Shown in pieces: positions 52,252 through 62,259 of a DNA stretch of 64,000 nucleotides (position 1 is its first letter; every line of letters begins with the position of its first letter). The notes under the pieces are model-generated. The model did not search any database, had not been told where the DNA came from, and saw nothing but the letters and a program-made list of their open reading frames with translations. The position numbers were made by a program, and so were the translations under genes. Location: contig NZ_BMNR01000001.1 in assembly GCF_014646655.1 (NCBI RefSeq), forward strand, positions 281,195-345,194. Direction: 5' to 3'. This stretch comes from Yeosuana aromativorans. Lineage in GTDB: Bacteria; Bacteroidota; Bacteroidia; Flavobacteriales; Flavobacteriaceae.

Positions 52252-54059
52252 TTGTTGTTGACTTCAATATATTGTTTTGAAACAACATGATTTCCTTTTA
52301 ATGTAAAACCATCCAATAGAATCTCATAAGTACCTTCCACATCAGACGTATAAAAATCAACTGTTTTCTTGTCTGAATTTAAAAACATCTCTGGAAGCCA
52401 TAATAACTGAACTCTATAATCCGGAATTCTATCTAATTTACCTAAGGAATTGTTGTTGTAATTAGGCATATAGTATTTTTTGCTGCTCTTGAGAGCACTA
52501 AGATTAAAATTAAGCATTCCGCCCTTACTGTCCTTATATCTGAAATCTCCCTTTTTTGATTTAATGTCTATAATACCATTATAAATACTAGGTCCATAAA
52601 AATAGATTCCCATAACAATACTTATTTCATCAATTTTATTTACATCATAATCTATAATATCATTACCATTCTGAATCAAAACCCCATCAAAAAGCACCAA
52701 TGGTTCAAATGAAGGAAAGCCAACTGTTCGTTCATTATAATTATACACCTTAAACTTATAAGAATCTTTATCTTCTCGAATAGCAGCCTCTTTTATAATT
52801 TCCACAAATGTTTCCCTTAAGGTAGGGAACCTTGTGTAATCATCCAATTTGTATTTGGCTGTGGGATTACCATAAAAAAGATGGTTAGGTTTTTTGATAA
52901 TTAAGCTATCTTGTTTAAAATCATGGTAAGCATTTTCTATTTGGTCATAAATACTTTGCTGGATTAACCAATCTTTTATATTAGGATTGAGAGTTAAGTT
53001 TTTAAATTCCAATTCATTATTATATTTAAATGTAATGTCATCTAAAACTATACTGTAACGCTCTTTATTGTCACCTATAACTTGAATAATAGCCTTATTA
53101 TCATCATAATTTTCATAAACATTAAAATAAAACCTGCCTGATAAATCTGTTTTCACATTTTTGTACACATAATTGCTTCCTGGAATTGACAATGCAACTA
53201 TTTTATTAGAAACAAACGTACCATCTTGTTTTGACACTACTTTCCCTGAAATGATTTCCCCTCTGACTTCTGGAATAAACTTAATGCTGTCTAAAGGTTC
53301 ATTTTTAGAGACAGTTCTTTTAGACCCATTTTTTCTGACGGCCTCAATGGAACTCACTTTTCGTATTGATATAGCATAATTTCCATAATTACTTTCTCCT
53401 AAAACATTATTTATTGTAATAGTGGCTTTGCTTCTGTTTTTATAAGTACTTAAATCTGAAAGTATATTTATACCATCTTCAGTTTTAGCTGAAACTTGTT
53501 TATTGGTTTTGGCTATTTCTATTTGGCTCGTTTGGAGTGAATCCGCATTTATTGTTACATTTTTTTCTGATATAAAAGGATTAATAATATTGATATCTTG
53601 CTTAAAAAAAGAATTGTCCGGATTATTCTTCATCCATTTTGTATAAGCTACCAATTTGTAATTTCCTGTTTTGACAGTAGGTGGAACAAAAAAATCACCA
53701 TAGGTAATACCCTTTTCCAACCTGTGCTTATGTGTAAACAAAACCACATTATTATCTCCAATAAGCTCAACGTAAGCTACTTTACTAAAATTGCTTAACC
53801 CTTTGTTTCCATCCACCATACAATATAACTTATAGTAGAGTTCTCCTCCAGCTATTATTATGGAATCATTTACTGTAATGCTTATTTTCTCCTTTGGAAT
53901 ATCACCCTTAAAATGGCCCAAGTTATTATTACCCACTTGTCCATAAGAACTATAACCCAAAAGGCAGCACAAAGCAATTAACCTTATTATTGATATATTG
54001 ACTAATCTTCCCAAAACTCTGGTCTTATTTTTGAAGCAAAAGCTGTACAATCGCCACAA
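52248..54059 (-). CDS. Exported MG2/plug-like protein of the DUF4249-TonB cluster
   Basis: 603 residues. An N-terminal hydrophobic segment SIIRLIALCCLLGYSSYGQ suggests a signal peptide, and the upstream part overlaps the DUF4249 gene by 58 bp. A TTG start at codon 16 is possible. Residues about 40-150 look like a macroglobulin MG2-like domain (GGELYYKLYC...GNYKLVAYTKWM). A carboxypeptidase-regulatory-like repeat follows (about 265-345), and then a TonB-plug-like stretch near 455-515 (FDGVLIQNG..VNKIDEISIV..YNGIIDIKSKKGDF). There is no barrel. It probably works at the outer membrane with the receptor. Confidence 0.75.
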   Translation of the reverse strand: MWRLYSFCFKNKTRVLGRLVNISIIRLIALCCLLGYSSYGQVGNNNLGHFKGDIPKEKISITVNDSIIIAGGELYYKLYCMVDGNKGLSNFSKVAYVELIGDNNVVLFTHKHRLEKGITYGDFFVPPTVKTGNYKLVAYTKWMKNNPDNSFFKQDINIINPFISEKNVTINADSLQTSQIEIAKTNKQVSAKTEDGINILSDLSTYKNRSKATITINNVLGESNYGNYAISIRKVSSIEAVRKNGSKRTVSKNEPLDSIKFIPEVRGEIISGKVVSKQDGTFVSNKIVALSIPGSNYVYKNVKTDLSGRFYFNVYENYDDNKAIIQVIGDNKERYSIVLDDITFKYNNELEFKNLTLNPNIKDWLIQQSIYDQIENAYHDFKQDSLIIKKPNHLFYGNPTAKYKLDDYTRFPTLRETFVEIIKEAAIREDKDSYKFKVYNYNERTVGFPSFEPLVLFDGVLIQNGNDIIDYDVNKIDEISIVMGIYFYGPSIYNGIIDIKSKKGDFRYKDSKGGMLNFNLSALKSSKKYYMPNYNNNSLGKLDRIPDYRVQLLWLPEMFLNSDKKTVDFYTSDVEGTYEILLDGFTLKGNHVVSKQYIEVNNN

Positions 54060-55186
54060 TTCCTACTAACTATCGTGTAAATGCCATTACTATATGAGTA
54101 AAATTTTAAGCCACCATACTGTACTTGGTCATATAATGTAGAAGCAGATCTTGGTTCTACAGTGTTTAATTCTAAATAGTTACAATCATAAAAATATGGA
54201 GGTGGATCCAATTCAAAATCTTGATAATTAAAATATAACCTTTTTGATATTGCAACTGATGAAACATCAAAAAAACCAATGACTTTTTCATTGGGGTCTT
54301 GTTGGGAAAACATATTTCCTTGAACAAAACCAGGTTGATTATCAACCAAAACACTAGCATCAGTTCCCAAATCCCTTAAAACTTTATAAAAGTTATAAGC
54401 TTCAGCTGACTGCACATATTGTTTCACCAAAATACCGTATCTTTCTCTAATTCTGGAATCATCAATAGGAATAAACCGTAACGGAAAGCTAGAGACCTTA
54501 TTTTCAGTTGAGCTATTTGAGCTTGTTAAAATTATGTTTGTTGAATTGTTTATTCCATAACAAACACTTACATCTTCAGGTTTTAAAACAAAATCAATAG
54601 TATAACTTAATCCGTCATTAGTAACATTAGAGAAAACCATATCATATGGACTGTAGGCAGGAGCAACTATTTTATAAGCTTCCTCATATTCGTACCTAAA
54701 AAAATTTGCATCACCTGAACCTGCTTTGCTATCAACTAATACCTGAATGCCTTCTTCACCATCTTTAGTTACTAATTCTGTGTAAACCTTTTCTATATCT
54801 ACTTTTGGTGGTAAATATTCCTTGTTAGAACTGTACTGCTTTCCATCGGTTGTTGAAATCATTAATTGATAAGAAACTCCTTCAACCGCTTGAAACTCCT
54901 CATTGGATAGGTAAACACCACTTTGGGTTTCATGAAAATTATATATATTATTATTGCTATCCTCAATTCTCACGTTGGCATTAGTTTCTAAATCTTGATT
55001 TTCACTTTCTAAAGCATAAGTCCTGGACAGTTTAATTTCTTGATGTTTTAATTCATTTGTTATTGTGGCTTCAACCACCAGCGCATCTTGAAATGATTGG
55101 GTTACCAACTTAAAAGGCTCTGTACAGCGAATGAAACATAAACTAACTATGAATAGAATTCCAAAATATATCGTTCTCAATTTCAT
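54002..55186 (-). CDS. DUF4249 family lipoprotein
   Basis: 394 residues with a lipoprotein signal peptide (LFIVSLCFIRC, Cys21). The sequence is beta-rich (VVEATITNELKHQEIKLSRTYALE...GVSYQLMISTTDGKQYSS) and fits DUF4249, a family found beside TonB-dependent receptors in Bacteroidota. A role as surface-exposed substrate-binding partner, analogous to SusD, is likely but unproven. It starts 2 nt after the receptor gene. Confidence 0.85.
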   Translation of the reverse strand: MKLRTIYFGILFIVSLCFIRCTEPFKLVTQSFQDALVVEATITNELKHQEIKLSRTYALESENQDLETNANVRIEDSNNNIYNFHETQSGVYLSNEEFQAVEGVSYQLMISTTDGKQYSSNKEYLPPKVDIEKVYTELVTKDGEEGIQVLVDSKAGSGDANFFRYEYEEAYKIVAPAYSPYDMVFSNVTNDGLSYTIDFVLKPEDVSVCYGINNSTNIILTSSNSSTENKVSSFPLRFIPIDDSRIRERYGILVKQYVQSAEAYNFYKVLRDLGTDASVLVDNQPGFVQGNMFSQQDPNEKVIGFFDVSSVAISKRLYFNYQDFELDPPPYFYDCNYLELNTVEPRSASTLYDQVQYGGLKFYSYSNGIYTIVSRNCGDCTAFASKIRPEFWED

Positions 55187-55188
55187 AA

Positions 55189-57954
55189 TTAAAATTTAAA
55201 ATTATAGGTTATAGTTGGAATAGGTATAGAAAATATTGACGACTTATAGCCTTTTATCTCTCCATTTTCATTCACAAAATAAACCGAATAGGGGTTATTT
55301 CTTCCCAAAACATTATAAACAGAAATATTCCAGAAACTATGGGCTAACTTAACATTTTTATGATTTCCTTCAATATTTACCCCAACATCAAAGCGATAAT
55401 AATCTGGGATTCTATACTTGTTTCTGTCACTATATAACACCTGCTCTTCTCCGTTGTAAATATATTTGCCTACCGGATAAGTAATTGGCCTTCCCGATTG
55501 ATAATTAAAATTTAAGGAGAAACTATAACGCTTAGTAAGCTTATAATTTGATATTAAATTTATGTCATGTGGTCTGTCTTGATTGGCAGAAAAATACTTT
55601 CCGTTATTGACCTGATTTGACAAAAATTTACTGTCTAACCTTATCATTGACCTAGAATAAGAATATGACAACCAACCATTAAATTGTCCTTTTTTCTTTT
55701 TAATTAAAAATTCTACCCCATAAGCTTTTCCTTCACCTGGCAACAGTACTGTCTCAATATTTTCATTTAAGACCAACTCTGCGCCTGTTTTAAAATCAAG
55801 AAGATTCTTCATTTTTTTGTAATAACCTTCTATGCTAATCTCGTGTGAATTGTCGTCAAAATTTTTATATAGTCCAACAGAAAATTGTTCTGCTCTCTCT
55901 GGTTTGATATTTAAATCTGATAATTTCCATGAGTCAACGGGAGAGGCTGTGGTATTTGTTGATAATAAATGGGAATACTGAATTGTTTTATTATATCCTG
56001 CTTTTATGGACAATGATGGCGTGATGAAATATCTACTGGAAAACCGTATTTCTGGACCCCCATACGTTTTTATAACCTCATTATTGCTATAAACTTTAGT
56101 ATCAATTACACTTTCATTACTTATGGGCTGATTTACGTCATAAATATTTTGATTTCTTTTTCCAAGCGCTGCAAACAGTGAATATCTAAATCCAATATCC
56201 AATAATAATTTATCATTGACTTCAAATAAATCTGAAATAAATATCGCCGATTCTAAGCCTTTTTCCCTTTCTAAACGCTTACTTTGAACAATAGATTCAT
56301 CTCCTAAAGGTTTCATGTCACCAGGTTGGATATTGTATAATTTGCTGCTTAATCCATAACTAAATTTATGCTGCTTGCTATAATTGTATTTTGCTACTAA
56401 TTTTAACTGCGTTTCATTGATACTGTAGCCATAATCAAAATTCCTGTTAAATATCCCTTCATACAATATATTGAACTTATATTGGCTAGAAGCCAATATA
56501 AGTGACGACCTATTTTTATCATTAAAGTTATGATCCCATTTAATAGAGGCCAATCTGTTGCCATAACTGTAGATAGAATCTGAAGATATGCTAAACTCAT
56601 CATTACTTAGATAACCTGTAGCCTGTATCTTATTATTCTCATCTATTTTATGATCATATTTAAAAATGGCATCATAAAAAGAGGCTTTACTATTTTTAAT
56701 GGACTCTTCAGAAATTGATTTAAGAACCCAGTCAGAATAGGTGGCTCTTACCCCAGCCATAATTGCAACCTTGTCTTTCACTATAGGGGTTTCAAGTGTT
56801 AAGTTTCCGGTTATAGGCCCAATATTACCTTCTCCAGAAAATTTTTCCATATTGGCTTCTTTGGTTGAAATATCTATCACTGATGACAATCGCCCCCCAA
56901 ATTCTGCAGGAATACTTCCTTTATAAATATCAACACTCCCTGTAGCAAATGGATTAATAGCTGAAAAAATGCCGAAAAAATGTGACGGATTATATAAAAC
57001 AGAATTATCAAAAAGAATTAGGTTTTCATCTACTTTACCACCTCTTACATTATACCCCAAGGCACCTTCACCTGCTGTTTTTATTCCTGGCATTGTGGTC
57101 GCAACTTTTAAAACATCACGCTCTCCTAAAACTAATGGAATATTTTTTATTCCCTGAACATCAACTTTTGTTACACCAACAATAGCTTTTTTTACATTAT
57201 CATCTTTACTGGACTCAATTAACACTTCATCCAACTGCTCTAAAGATTCTTCTAAATTGAAGCTTAAGTCTCCACTACCATACACAATAACTTTTTTACT
57301 ACTTTGACCATAAGACAGTGATGATATTTCCAAAGTATTGAGCCCTTTTGGAACTTCTATACTAAAAAAACCTGCTTCATTTGTTATTGCACTAATGTTT
57401 TTGTCTCTTATTAATATTGTTAAATTTTCAATTGGTCTATTGGTCTTTGAATCCCTAATATATCCTGAAACTGTAAACTTGGTTTTAGAAGCGTTTTTAT
57501 TTTCTTTTCCCACCGTTAAGAGTTCTACATTTGTATTACCATTTTTGGCGGCCATATACTCTTTTTGAAACACTGGTGTTTTTAGTTCTGTATCGTCATT
57601 GTTTTCGTTATTTAAATCTTGACTTTTAAAAAAATCTAGAGGCAACTTAGTTATAATGGCATTGTTTTTTGTTAAAATTATCCTGTCTTTTAAAATGAGA
57701 TAATTAATATTGGTTTCTCTCAAGATATCATCTAAAATATTGCCTATTGATTCATCTTGATAAGATTTTGAAATCAATGTTTCCTCAAACCAATTTTGTT
57801 CATAATAAAACTTAAAACCACTAACATCCTCTAATTTTAATATCGCTTCTTTTATGGATACATTATTAAAACTAATGGTAACTCTTTGTAAGTTTTGGGA
57901 TACACAAATTTGTGACAATAAAAAAAATAAATATGTAACTATTAGTCTTTTCAA
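55189..57954 (-). CDS. TonB-dependent outer-membrane receptor with STN and carboxypeptidase-regulatory domains
   Basis: 921 residues. Signal peptide (1-19), an STN domain (about 25-80: VSIKEAILKLEDVSGFKFYYE...IGNILDDIL), and a CarboxypepD-regulatory-like domain (about 150-235: VSGYIRDSKTNRPIENLTILI). A plug follows (about 255-370: GEGALGYNVRGGKVDENLILFDN), then a beta barrel ending in TYNFKF. The STN domain usually talks to an anti-sigma factor, but no sigma/FecR pair is in the window. It is the second gene of a four-gene cluster and probably imports an unknown ligand. Confidence 0.92.
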   Translation of the reverse strand: MKRLIVTYLFFLLSQICVSQNLQRVTISFNNVSIKEAILKLEDVSGFKFYYEQNWFEETLISKSYQDESIGNILDDILRETNINYLILKDRIILTKNNAIITKLPLDFFKSQDLNNENNDDTELKTPVFQKEYMAAKNGNTNVELLTVGKENKNASKTKFTVSGYIRDSKTNRPIENLTILIRDKNISAITNEAGFFSIEVPKGLNTLEISSLSYGQSSKKVIVYGSGDLSFNLEESLEQLDEVLIESSKDDNVKKAIVGVTKVDVQGIKNIPLVLGERDVLKVATTMPGIKTAGEGALGYNVRGGKVDENLILFDNSVLYNPSHFFGIFSAINPFATGSVDIYKGSIPAEFGGRLSSVIDISTKEANMEKFSGEGNIGPITGNLTLETPIVKDKVAIMAGVRATYSDWVLKSISEESIKNSKASFYDAIFKYDHKIDENNKIQATGYLSNDEFSISSDSIYSYGNRLASIKWDHNFNDKNRSSLILASSQYKFNILYEGIFNRNFDYGYSINETQLKLVAKYNYSKQHKFSYGLSSKLYNIQPGDMKPLGDESIVQSKRLEREKGLESAIFISDLFEVNDKLLLDIGFRYSLFAALGKRNQNIYDVNQPISNESVIDTKVYSNNEVIKTYGGPEIRFSSRYFITPSLSIKAGYNKTIQYSHLLSTNTTASPVDSWKLSDLNIKPERAEQFSVGLYKNFDDNSHEISIEGYYKKMKNLLDFKTGAELVLNENIETVLLPGEGKAYGVEFLIKKKKGQFNGWLSYSYSRSMIRLDSKFLSNQVNNGKYFSANQDRPHDINLISNYKLTKRYSFSLNFNYQSGRPITYPVGKYIYNGEEQVLYSDRNKYRIPDYYRFDVGVNIEGNHKNVKLAHSFWNISVYNVLGRNNPYSVYFVNENGEIKGYKSSIFSIPIPTITYNFKF

Positions 57955-57966
57955 GATTTAAAAATT

Positions 57967-58698
57967 TTACTGTTGATTAGCACTTAAATTACCTAAAAGC
58001 TTTATTAAAAATTGTTGCTTATTTTTTTTAAATAACTTTGAATATGAACTGAAAAAAGTCTTCACTTCACTTTCGCGACCTGGAATGGCTTTCAATAAGT
58101 CCTTTTTGGAATCAATTAGATTGAGTTTATTTTTAAAGTTTAAAAAATGCACACTGTGTTCTTTAAATGTGTAATAAATACTTTTATTGATTATTTTCTT
58201 TTTTTCTACCTTTTTATACTTTGTATACAGCGAGTACTCCTTGTTTTGGTATGCGACCTCAAAAAAACCGTTTTTGTAATATGGTTCTAAAATAGTATTA
58301 TTTTTAAGCCTTACAAATCTGTTATTGTCAATCTCAAATTCACTGATCAAACTAGAATTCAAGCTTATGTACTTGAAATTTTTGTTGTCAAACTGTATAA
58401 TTAACAAATCATTTAGCAAGTCATATTTCATTTTTATGTCAAAATATGGCTGACCATTGTAAACAACCAAACCTTTATGAAAATCATAAGATTTATAAAA
58501 TTTATGGTCTTCTTTTGATATACTTTTATGGATATCAATATACTCAGGACCATTAAAGATATTATTGTTTTCATTAACTAAAAGTGAATCATAAAACAAA
58601 TAATATTTTTTATTTACATCTGTGAATGTGGTTTGACTAAAAATGGAACTTGATGCACAAAAAAAAAGAAAAAATAAGAAGAAGATAGAGTTTCTCAT
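57967..58698 (-). CDS. Exported protein of unknown function, first gene of the TonB cluster
   Basis: About 243 residues after the signal peptide start at 58698 (MRNSIFFLFFLFFCASSSIFS). An upstream ATG at 58722 in the same frame would add 8 residues. The mature part is Lys/Asn/Tyr-rich. No domain is recognised. It is followed by the TonB receptor with a 12-nt gap. A 30-codon ORF ends with ATGA over its start. Confidence 0.75.
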   Translation of the reverse strand: MRNSIFFLFFLFFCASSSIFSQTTFTDVNKKYYLFYDSLLVNENNNIFNGPEYIDIHKSISKEDHKFYKSYDFHKGLVVYNGQPYFDIKMKYDLLNDLLIIQFDNKNFKYISLNSSLISEFEIDNNRFVRLKNNTILEPYYKNGFFEVAYQNKEYSLYTKYKKVEKKKIINKSIYYTFKEHSVHFLNFKNKLNLIDSKKDLLKAIPGRESEVKTFFSSYSKLFKKNKQQFLIKLLGNLSANQQ

Positions 58699-58787
58699 AA
58701 AGTATGATATAATGCTAGCCATCCCAAAACCCCTCGCATAATAGCTAATAAGCTAATTAATTGCTTTAAAATGTTAAATAATTTCAT
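58695..58787 (-). CDS. Small hydrophobic ORF overlapping the start of the TonB cluster
   Basis: 30 residues beginning MKLFNILKQLISLLAIMRG and ending in YHTL, with nine Leu and one Trp. Its TGA overlaps the ATG (ATGA) of the exported protein gene at 58698. This suggests translational coupling, or a leader. No homologue is known to me. It may be a genuine small protein or chance. Confidence 0.4.
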   Translation of the reverse strand: MKLFNILKQLISLLAIMRGVLGWLALYHTL

Positions 58788-58906
58788 ATCTAAAGTAGTT
58801 AAATTTTATTGATTAAGCCCAGACCAAAAGAGAAAATTAGTTGACTTGCAAAAAGTAATTAAACTACTTTTTCTTAAAAATGACAATCAGCTAAAAAGAT
58901 TAAACC

Positions 58907-58940
58907 ATAAAAAAACCACACACTATATCAGGTATGGTTT
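58907..58940 (-). terminator. Terminator after hppA
   Basis: Minus strand: AAACCATAC pairs with GTGTGGTTT (nine pairs, one G-U) around a loop of about 10 bases, followed by a T-run. It ends the hppA transcript. Confidence 0.8.
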
Positions 58941-58969
58941 TTTGGTTGAATTAATTTAGTTTAGTTTGA

Positions 58970-61348
58970 TTATTGGACTTTTTCTTCAATGATTTTTTCT
59001 ACATGTACTTGAGATGAATTAGCTTCTGAATTAAGAGCTTCAACATTAGCCTTTACCTCATCTTCAGTTCCTTTAAAAACTTGCTCAGTTGTGTTTTTCT
59101 CACCATTCATGTTAGTCACAGTAGTTACTGTCGCTGTATAAACGCCTTCATCATTGTTGTTCATGATTACTTTTACCTCTTTTGAATTCGTTGAACCTTC
59201 AGCATAAGCCGTCACAGCATCCTGATCTAAAGCGATACTAGGCGCAATGACCAAGGCCACAACCGACATCAATTTCAATAAGATATTTAGTGAAGGCCCT
59301 GATGTGTCTTTAAAAGGATCTCCTACAGTATCACCAACAACAGCCGCTTTGTGTGCATCAGATCCTTTGCGGCCATCAGCTTCAATCATTTTCTTGGCGT
59401 TATCCCAGGCACCACCAGCATTGGATTGGAAAATGGCCATAAGCACACCACTTGTGGTCACACCTGCCAATAAGCCTCCTAACATTTGAGGCCCTCCAAT
59501 AAAACCAATAGCTACCGGAACAGCCAATGCCAACAGACCAGGCAAGACCATTTCTTTAATCGAGGCTTGCGTAGAAATTTCAACACATTTTTCATATTCG
59601 GCATATCCATCAGCTTCATCAAATATTTTTCTGTCAGCTTCTGACGCTTTAGACATATCAGAATTGTACTTTCTCATAACTTCAAGAGCCGCATGCAATT
59701 GTGGGATATCTTTAAACTGGCGACGTACTTCCTCAATCATGGACATAGCGGCACGGCCAACAGCTTTCATGGATAAGGCTGAAAACAAGAACGGCAGCAT
59801 GCCTCCAATTAACAATCCAGCCATGATATCAGGTTTTGATACATCAATGGATTTTACATGAGCCGTATGCATAAAGGCTGCAAATAAGGCTAAAGCTGTG
59901 AGAGCCGCAGATGCAATAGCAAAGCCTTTACCAATAGCTGCCGTAGTATTTCCTACAGCATCTAATTTATCAGTTCGTTCACGAACTTCTTTTGGTAATT
60001 CAGCCATTTCAGCTATACCTCCAGCATTATCAGAGATTGGACCATATGCATCAACTGCCAATTGAATGCCTGTATTGGCCAGCATACCAACAGCTGCAAT
60101 TGCAATTCCGTACAAACCAGCATAATAATGTGATACTAAAATAGCGACGGCAATTAATATAATAGGAATAGCTGTAGACATCATACCGACTCCTAAACCA
60201 GCAATAATATTGGTTGCAGAACCTGTTTCAGATTGTTTCACAATGGATGTAACCGGTTTTGTATCTGTACCCGTATAATATTCGGTTACTTTACCAACAA
60301 AGAAACCAGCTATCAAACCAGCAAGAGTTGCCATAAACACTCCAAAAGAACCAAAAGGCAGTCCTTCTATTGTTTCAGGAATCATGGCGTTAATTATAAA
60401 ATAGGATGCGACAATCATTAAAAATCCTGATCCAAATTCACCCAGATTTAAAGCTTTGTGTGGAGACCCACCATCTTTTACCTTAACAAACAAGGTTCCT
60501 ATGATAGACATTACAATTCCAACAGCTGCCAAAACCAATGGCAAATATACAGCTCCCAAACCTCCATAACCGGGTGTGATAATAATAGCTCCCAACACCA
60601 TGGTACCTATAATAGACCCTACATACGATTCAAATAAATCGGCTCCCATACCGGCAACATCACCTACGTTATCTCCAACGTTATCAGCAATGGTAGCTGG
60701 GTTTAAAGGATGATCTTCTGGAATTCCTGCTTCTACTTTTCCAACTAAATCGGCTCCAACATCAGCAGCTTTTGTATAAATACCCCCACCAACACGTGCA
60801 AATAATGCTATAGAAGATGCGCCTAAAGAAAATCCTGAAAGTACATTTAACACCATCGGGATGTTTTCTGAACCAGGCCATATGTCTTGATAAATCATAA
60901 ACAAGCTGCTCAACCCTAAAACACCTAATCCTACAACACCTAATCCCATAACAGAACCACCAGCAAAAGCCACTTCTAGTGCTTTGCCCAAAGACGTTCT
61001 TGCTGCTTGCGTTGTTCTTACATTGGCTTTTGTAGCCACTCGCATGCCTATAAAACCTGCCAGTGCAGAACAAATAGCACCAACAATAAAAGAAACTGCT
61101 ACCATGCCACTTGAACCGGTCTCAGAATTACCTTTAAGAAATAATAAAATAGCGACTGCTATTACAAAAATTATCAGAATTTTATATTCTGCTTTTAAAA
61201 ATGACATCGCCCCATCGGCAATATGCTTTGCAATATTTGTCATTTTTTCATTTCCTGCATCTTGCTTGGTAATCCAAACATTTTTAACAAAAACAAATAG
61301 CAATGCTAAAATTCCGAAAGCAGGTAAAAATTTTACTAATAATTCCAT
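58970..61348 (-). CDS. hppA: K+-dependent membrane pyrophosphatase (cation-translocating)
   Basis: 792 residues with about 16 transmembrane segments. The active-site motif is DVGADLVGK (197-204) and DNVGDNVGD is at 222-230. The residue that separates the two classes is Ala470 in [10 protein letters not shown] (Lys in K+-independent enzymes), so this is the K+-dependent class that includes Na+ pumps. It hydrolyses PPi and pumps Na+ and/or H+. The last 80 or so residues (after the final membrane helix, from about 710) form a charged, Asn/Glu-rich extension not usual in the family. Confidence 0.93.
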   Translation of the reverse strand: MELLVKFLPAFGILALLFVFVKNVWITKQDAGNEKMTNIAKHIADGAMSFLKAEYKILIIFVIAVAILLFLKGNSETGSSGMVAVSFIVGAICSALAGFIGMRVATKANVRTTQAARTSLGKALEVAFAGGSVMGLGVVGLGVLGLSSLFMIYQDIWPGSENIPMVLNVLSGFSLGASSIALFARVGGGIYTKAADVGADLVGKVEAGIPEDHPLNPATIADNVGDNVGDVAGMGADLFESYVGSIIGTMVLGAIIITPGYGGLGAVYLPLVLAAVGIVMSIIGTLFVKVKDGGSPHKALNLGEFGSGFLMIVASYFIINAMIPETIEGLPFGSFGVFMATLAGLIAGFFVGKVTEYYTGTDTKPVTSIVKQSETGSATNIIAGLGVGMMSTAIPIILIAVAILVSHYYAGLYGIAIAAVGMLANTGIQLAVDAYGPISDNAGGIAEMAELPKEVRERTDKLDAVGNTTAAIGKGFAIASAALTALALFAAFMHTAHVKSIDVSKPDIMAGLLIGGMLPFLFSALSMKAVGRAAMSMIEEVRRQFKDIPQLHAALEVMRKYNSDMSKASEADRKIFDEADGYAEYEKCVEISTQASIKEMVLPGLLALAVPVAIGFIGGPQMLGGLLAGVTTSGVLMAIFQSNAGGAWDNAKKMIEADGRKGSDAHKAAVVGDTVGDPFKDTSGPSLNILLKLMSVVALVIAPSIALDQDAVTAYAEGSTNSKEVKVIMNNNDEGVYTATVTTVTNMNGEKNTTEQVFKGTEDEVKANVEALNSEANSSQVHVEKIIEEKVQ

Positions 61349-61413
61349 ATTTAGTGATTAGTTGTTAATGAATTTTATTTTAAAACCGGCTAAAAATAGT
61401 AAAATATAATTGA

Positions 61414-61443
61414 TAAAAAAAACCACCTAAAATTAAGATGGTT
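61414..61443 (-). terminator. Terminator after ppa
   Basis: Minus strand AACCATCT pairs with AGGTGGTT (eight pairs, one G-U) around a 7-base loop, followed by a run of T. T-runs lie on both sides, so it may act in both directions. It isolates the soluble pyrophosphatase from hppA. Confidence 0.8.
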
Positions 61444-61478
61444 TTATTTTTTTTGACATTATTTTAAGAATCTACTAA

Positions 61479-62006
61479 TTAAATAGTAAATGTTCTTTTT
61501 TTCTTGTGGTCACTTTCTTCATATCGCTTTACACACTCTTCATAAATTTTTATGGCTTCTTCGGCATTGCCCCAACCACCTACATCAACTTTTTTCTCTT
61601 CTAAATCTTTATAAACCTGAAAAAAGTGCTCAATTTCCTTTAATCTGTGAGGGTTTAAATCGCTAATATCTTTATTGTTGCTCCAAATTGGGTCAGACAC
61701 CGGTACACAAATGATTTTTTCATCAGGCCCTTTTTCATCGGTCATATGAAACACACCAATAGGTCTTACTTCCATAACGACCATTGGGTATGTGGCTTGA
61801 TGCCCTAGAACCAACACATCAAGTGGATCTTGGTCTAAAGCCAAAGTTTCTGGCACAAAGCCATAATCGCCAGGATACATCATGGATGAAAACAACATAC
61901 GGTCAAAACGGATTTTATGCAATGTGAAATCGTATTCGTATTTGTTTCTACTTCCTTTAGGTATTTCTATTAACACATCAAATGTTACTGCTTTTTTCTT
62001 GGACAT
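61479..62006 (-). CDS. ppa: Inorganic pyrophosphatase (family I)
   Basis: 175 residues. Motifs are VLIEIPKGSRNKYEYD, MYPGDYGFVPETLALDQDPLDVLVLG (the signature DxDPxD with metal Asp) and the C-terminal KVDVGGWGNAEEA. It removes PPi made by biosynthesis (including ATP sulfurylase and argG). Promoter: TTG - 20 bp - TATCTTTG. Confidence 0.95.
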   Translation of the reverse strand: MSKKKAVTFDVLIEIPKGSRNKYEYDFTLHKIRFDRMLFSSMMYPGDYGFVPETLALDQDPLDVLVLGHQATYPMVVMEVRPIGVFHMTDEKGPDEKIICVPVSDPIWSNNKDISDLNPHRLKEIEHFFQVYKDLEEKKVDVGGWGNAEEAIKIYEECVKRYEESDHKKKRTFTI

Positions 62007-62061
62007 AATTATTGTTGTATATGTAATTAAAATTTGTTTTAATTCTTCATTTAAAAGGTTG

Positions 62062-62092
62062 CAAAGATACTCATCCCTCGTTGATTAAGCAA
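62062..62092 (-). promoter_or_regulatory. Promoter of ppa
   Basis: TTG (62092-62090), 20-bp spacer, TATCTTTG (62069-62062), exact TAnnTTTG, about 55 bp before the ppa ATG. Confidence 0.65.
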
Positions 62093-62259
62093 TATAAAGA
62101 GACTGGTTTTGTAACTTTAACAAAAATGAAGCTATCAATTGTTATTAATGATTTATATCCATTTGACATATCATGATTATTCAGGAAAAAAAATTACCTT
62201 CGTGATACCTTCTTCAAAGATCAAAAATTGAACATTAATATCTTATTTCTATTTTAAAA

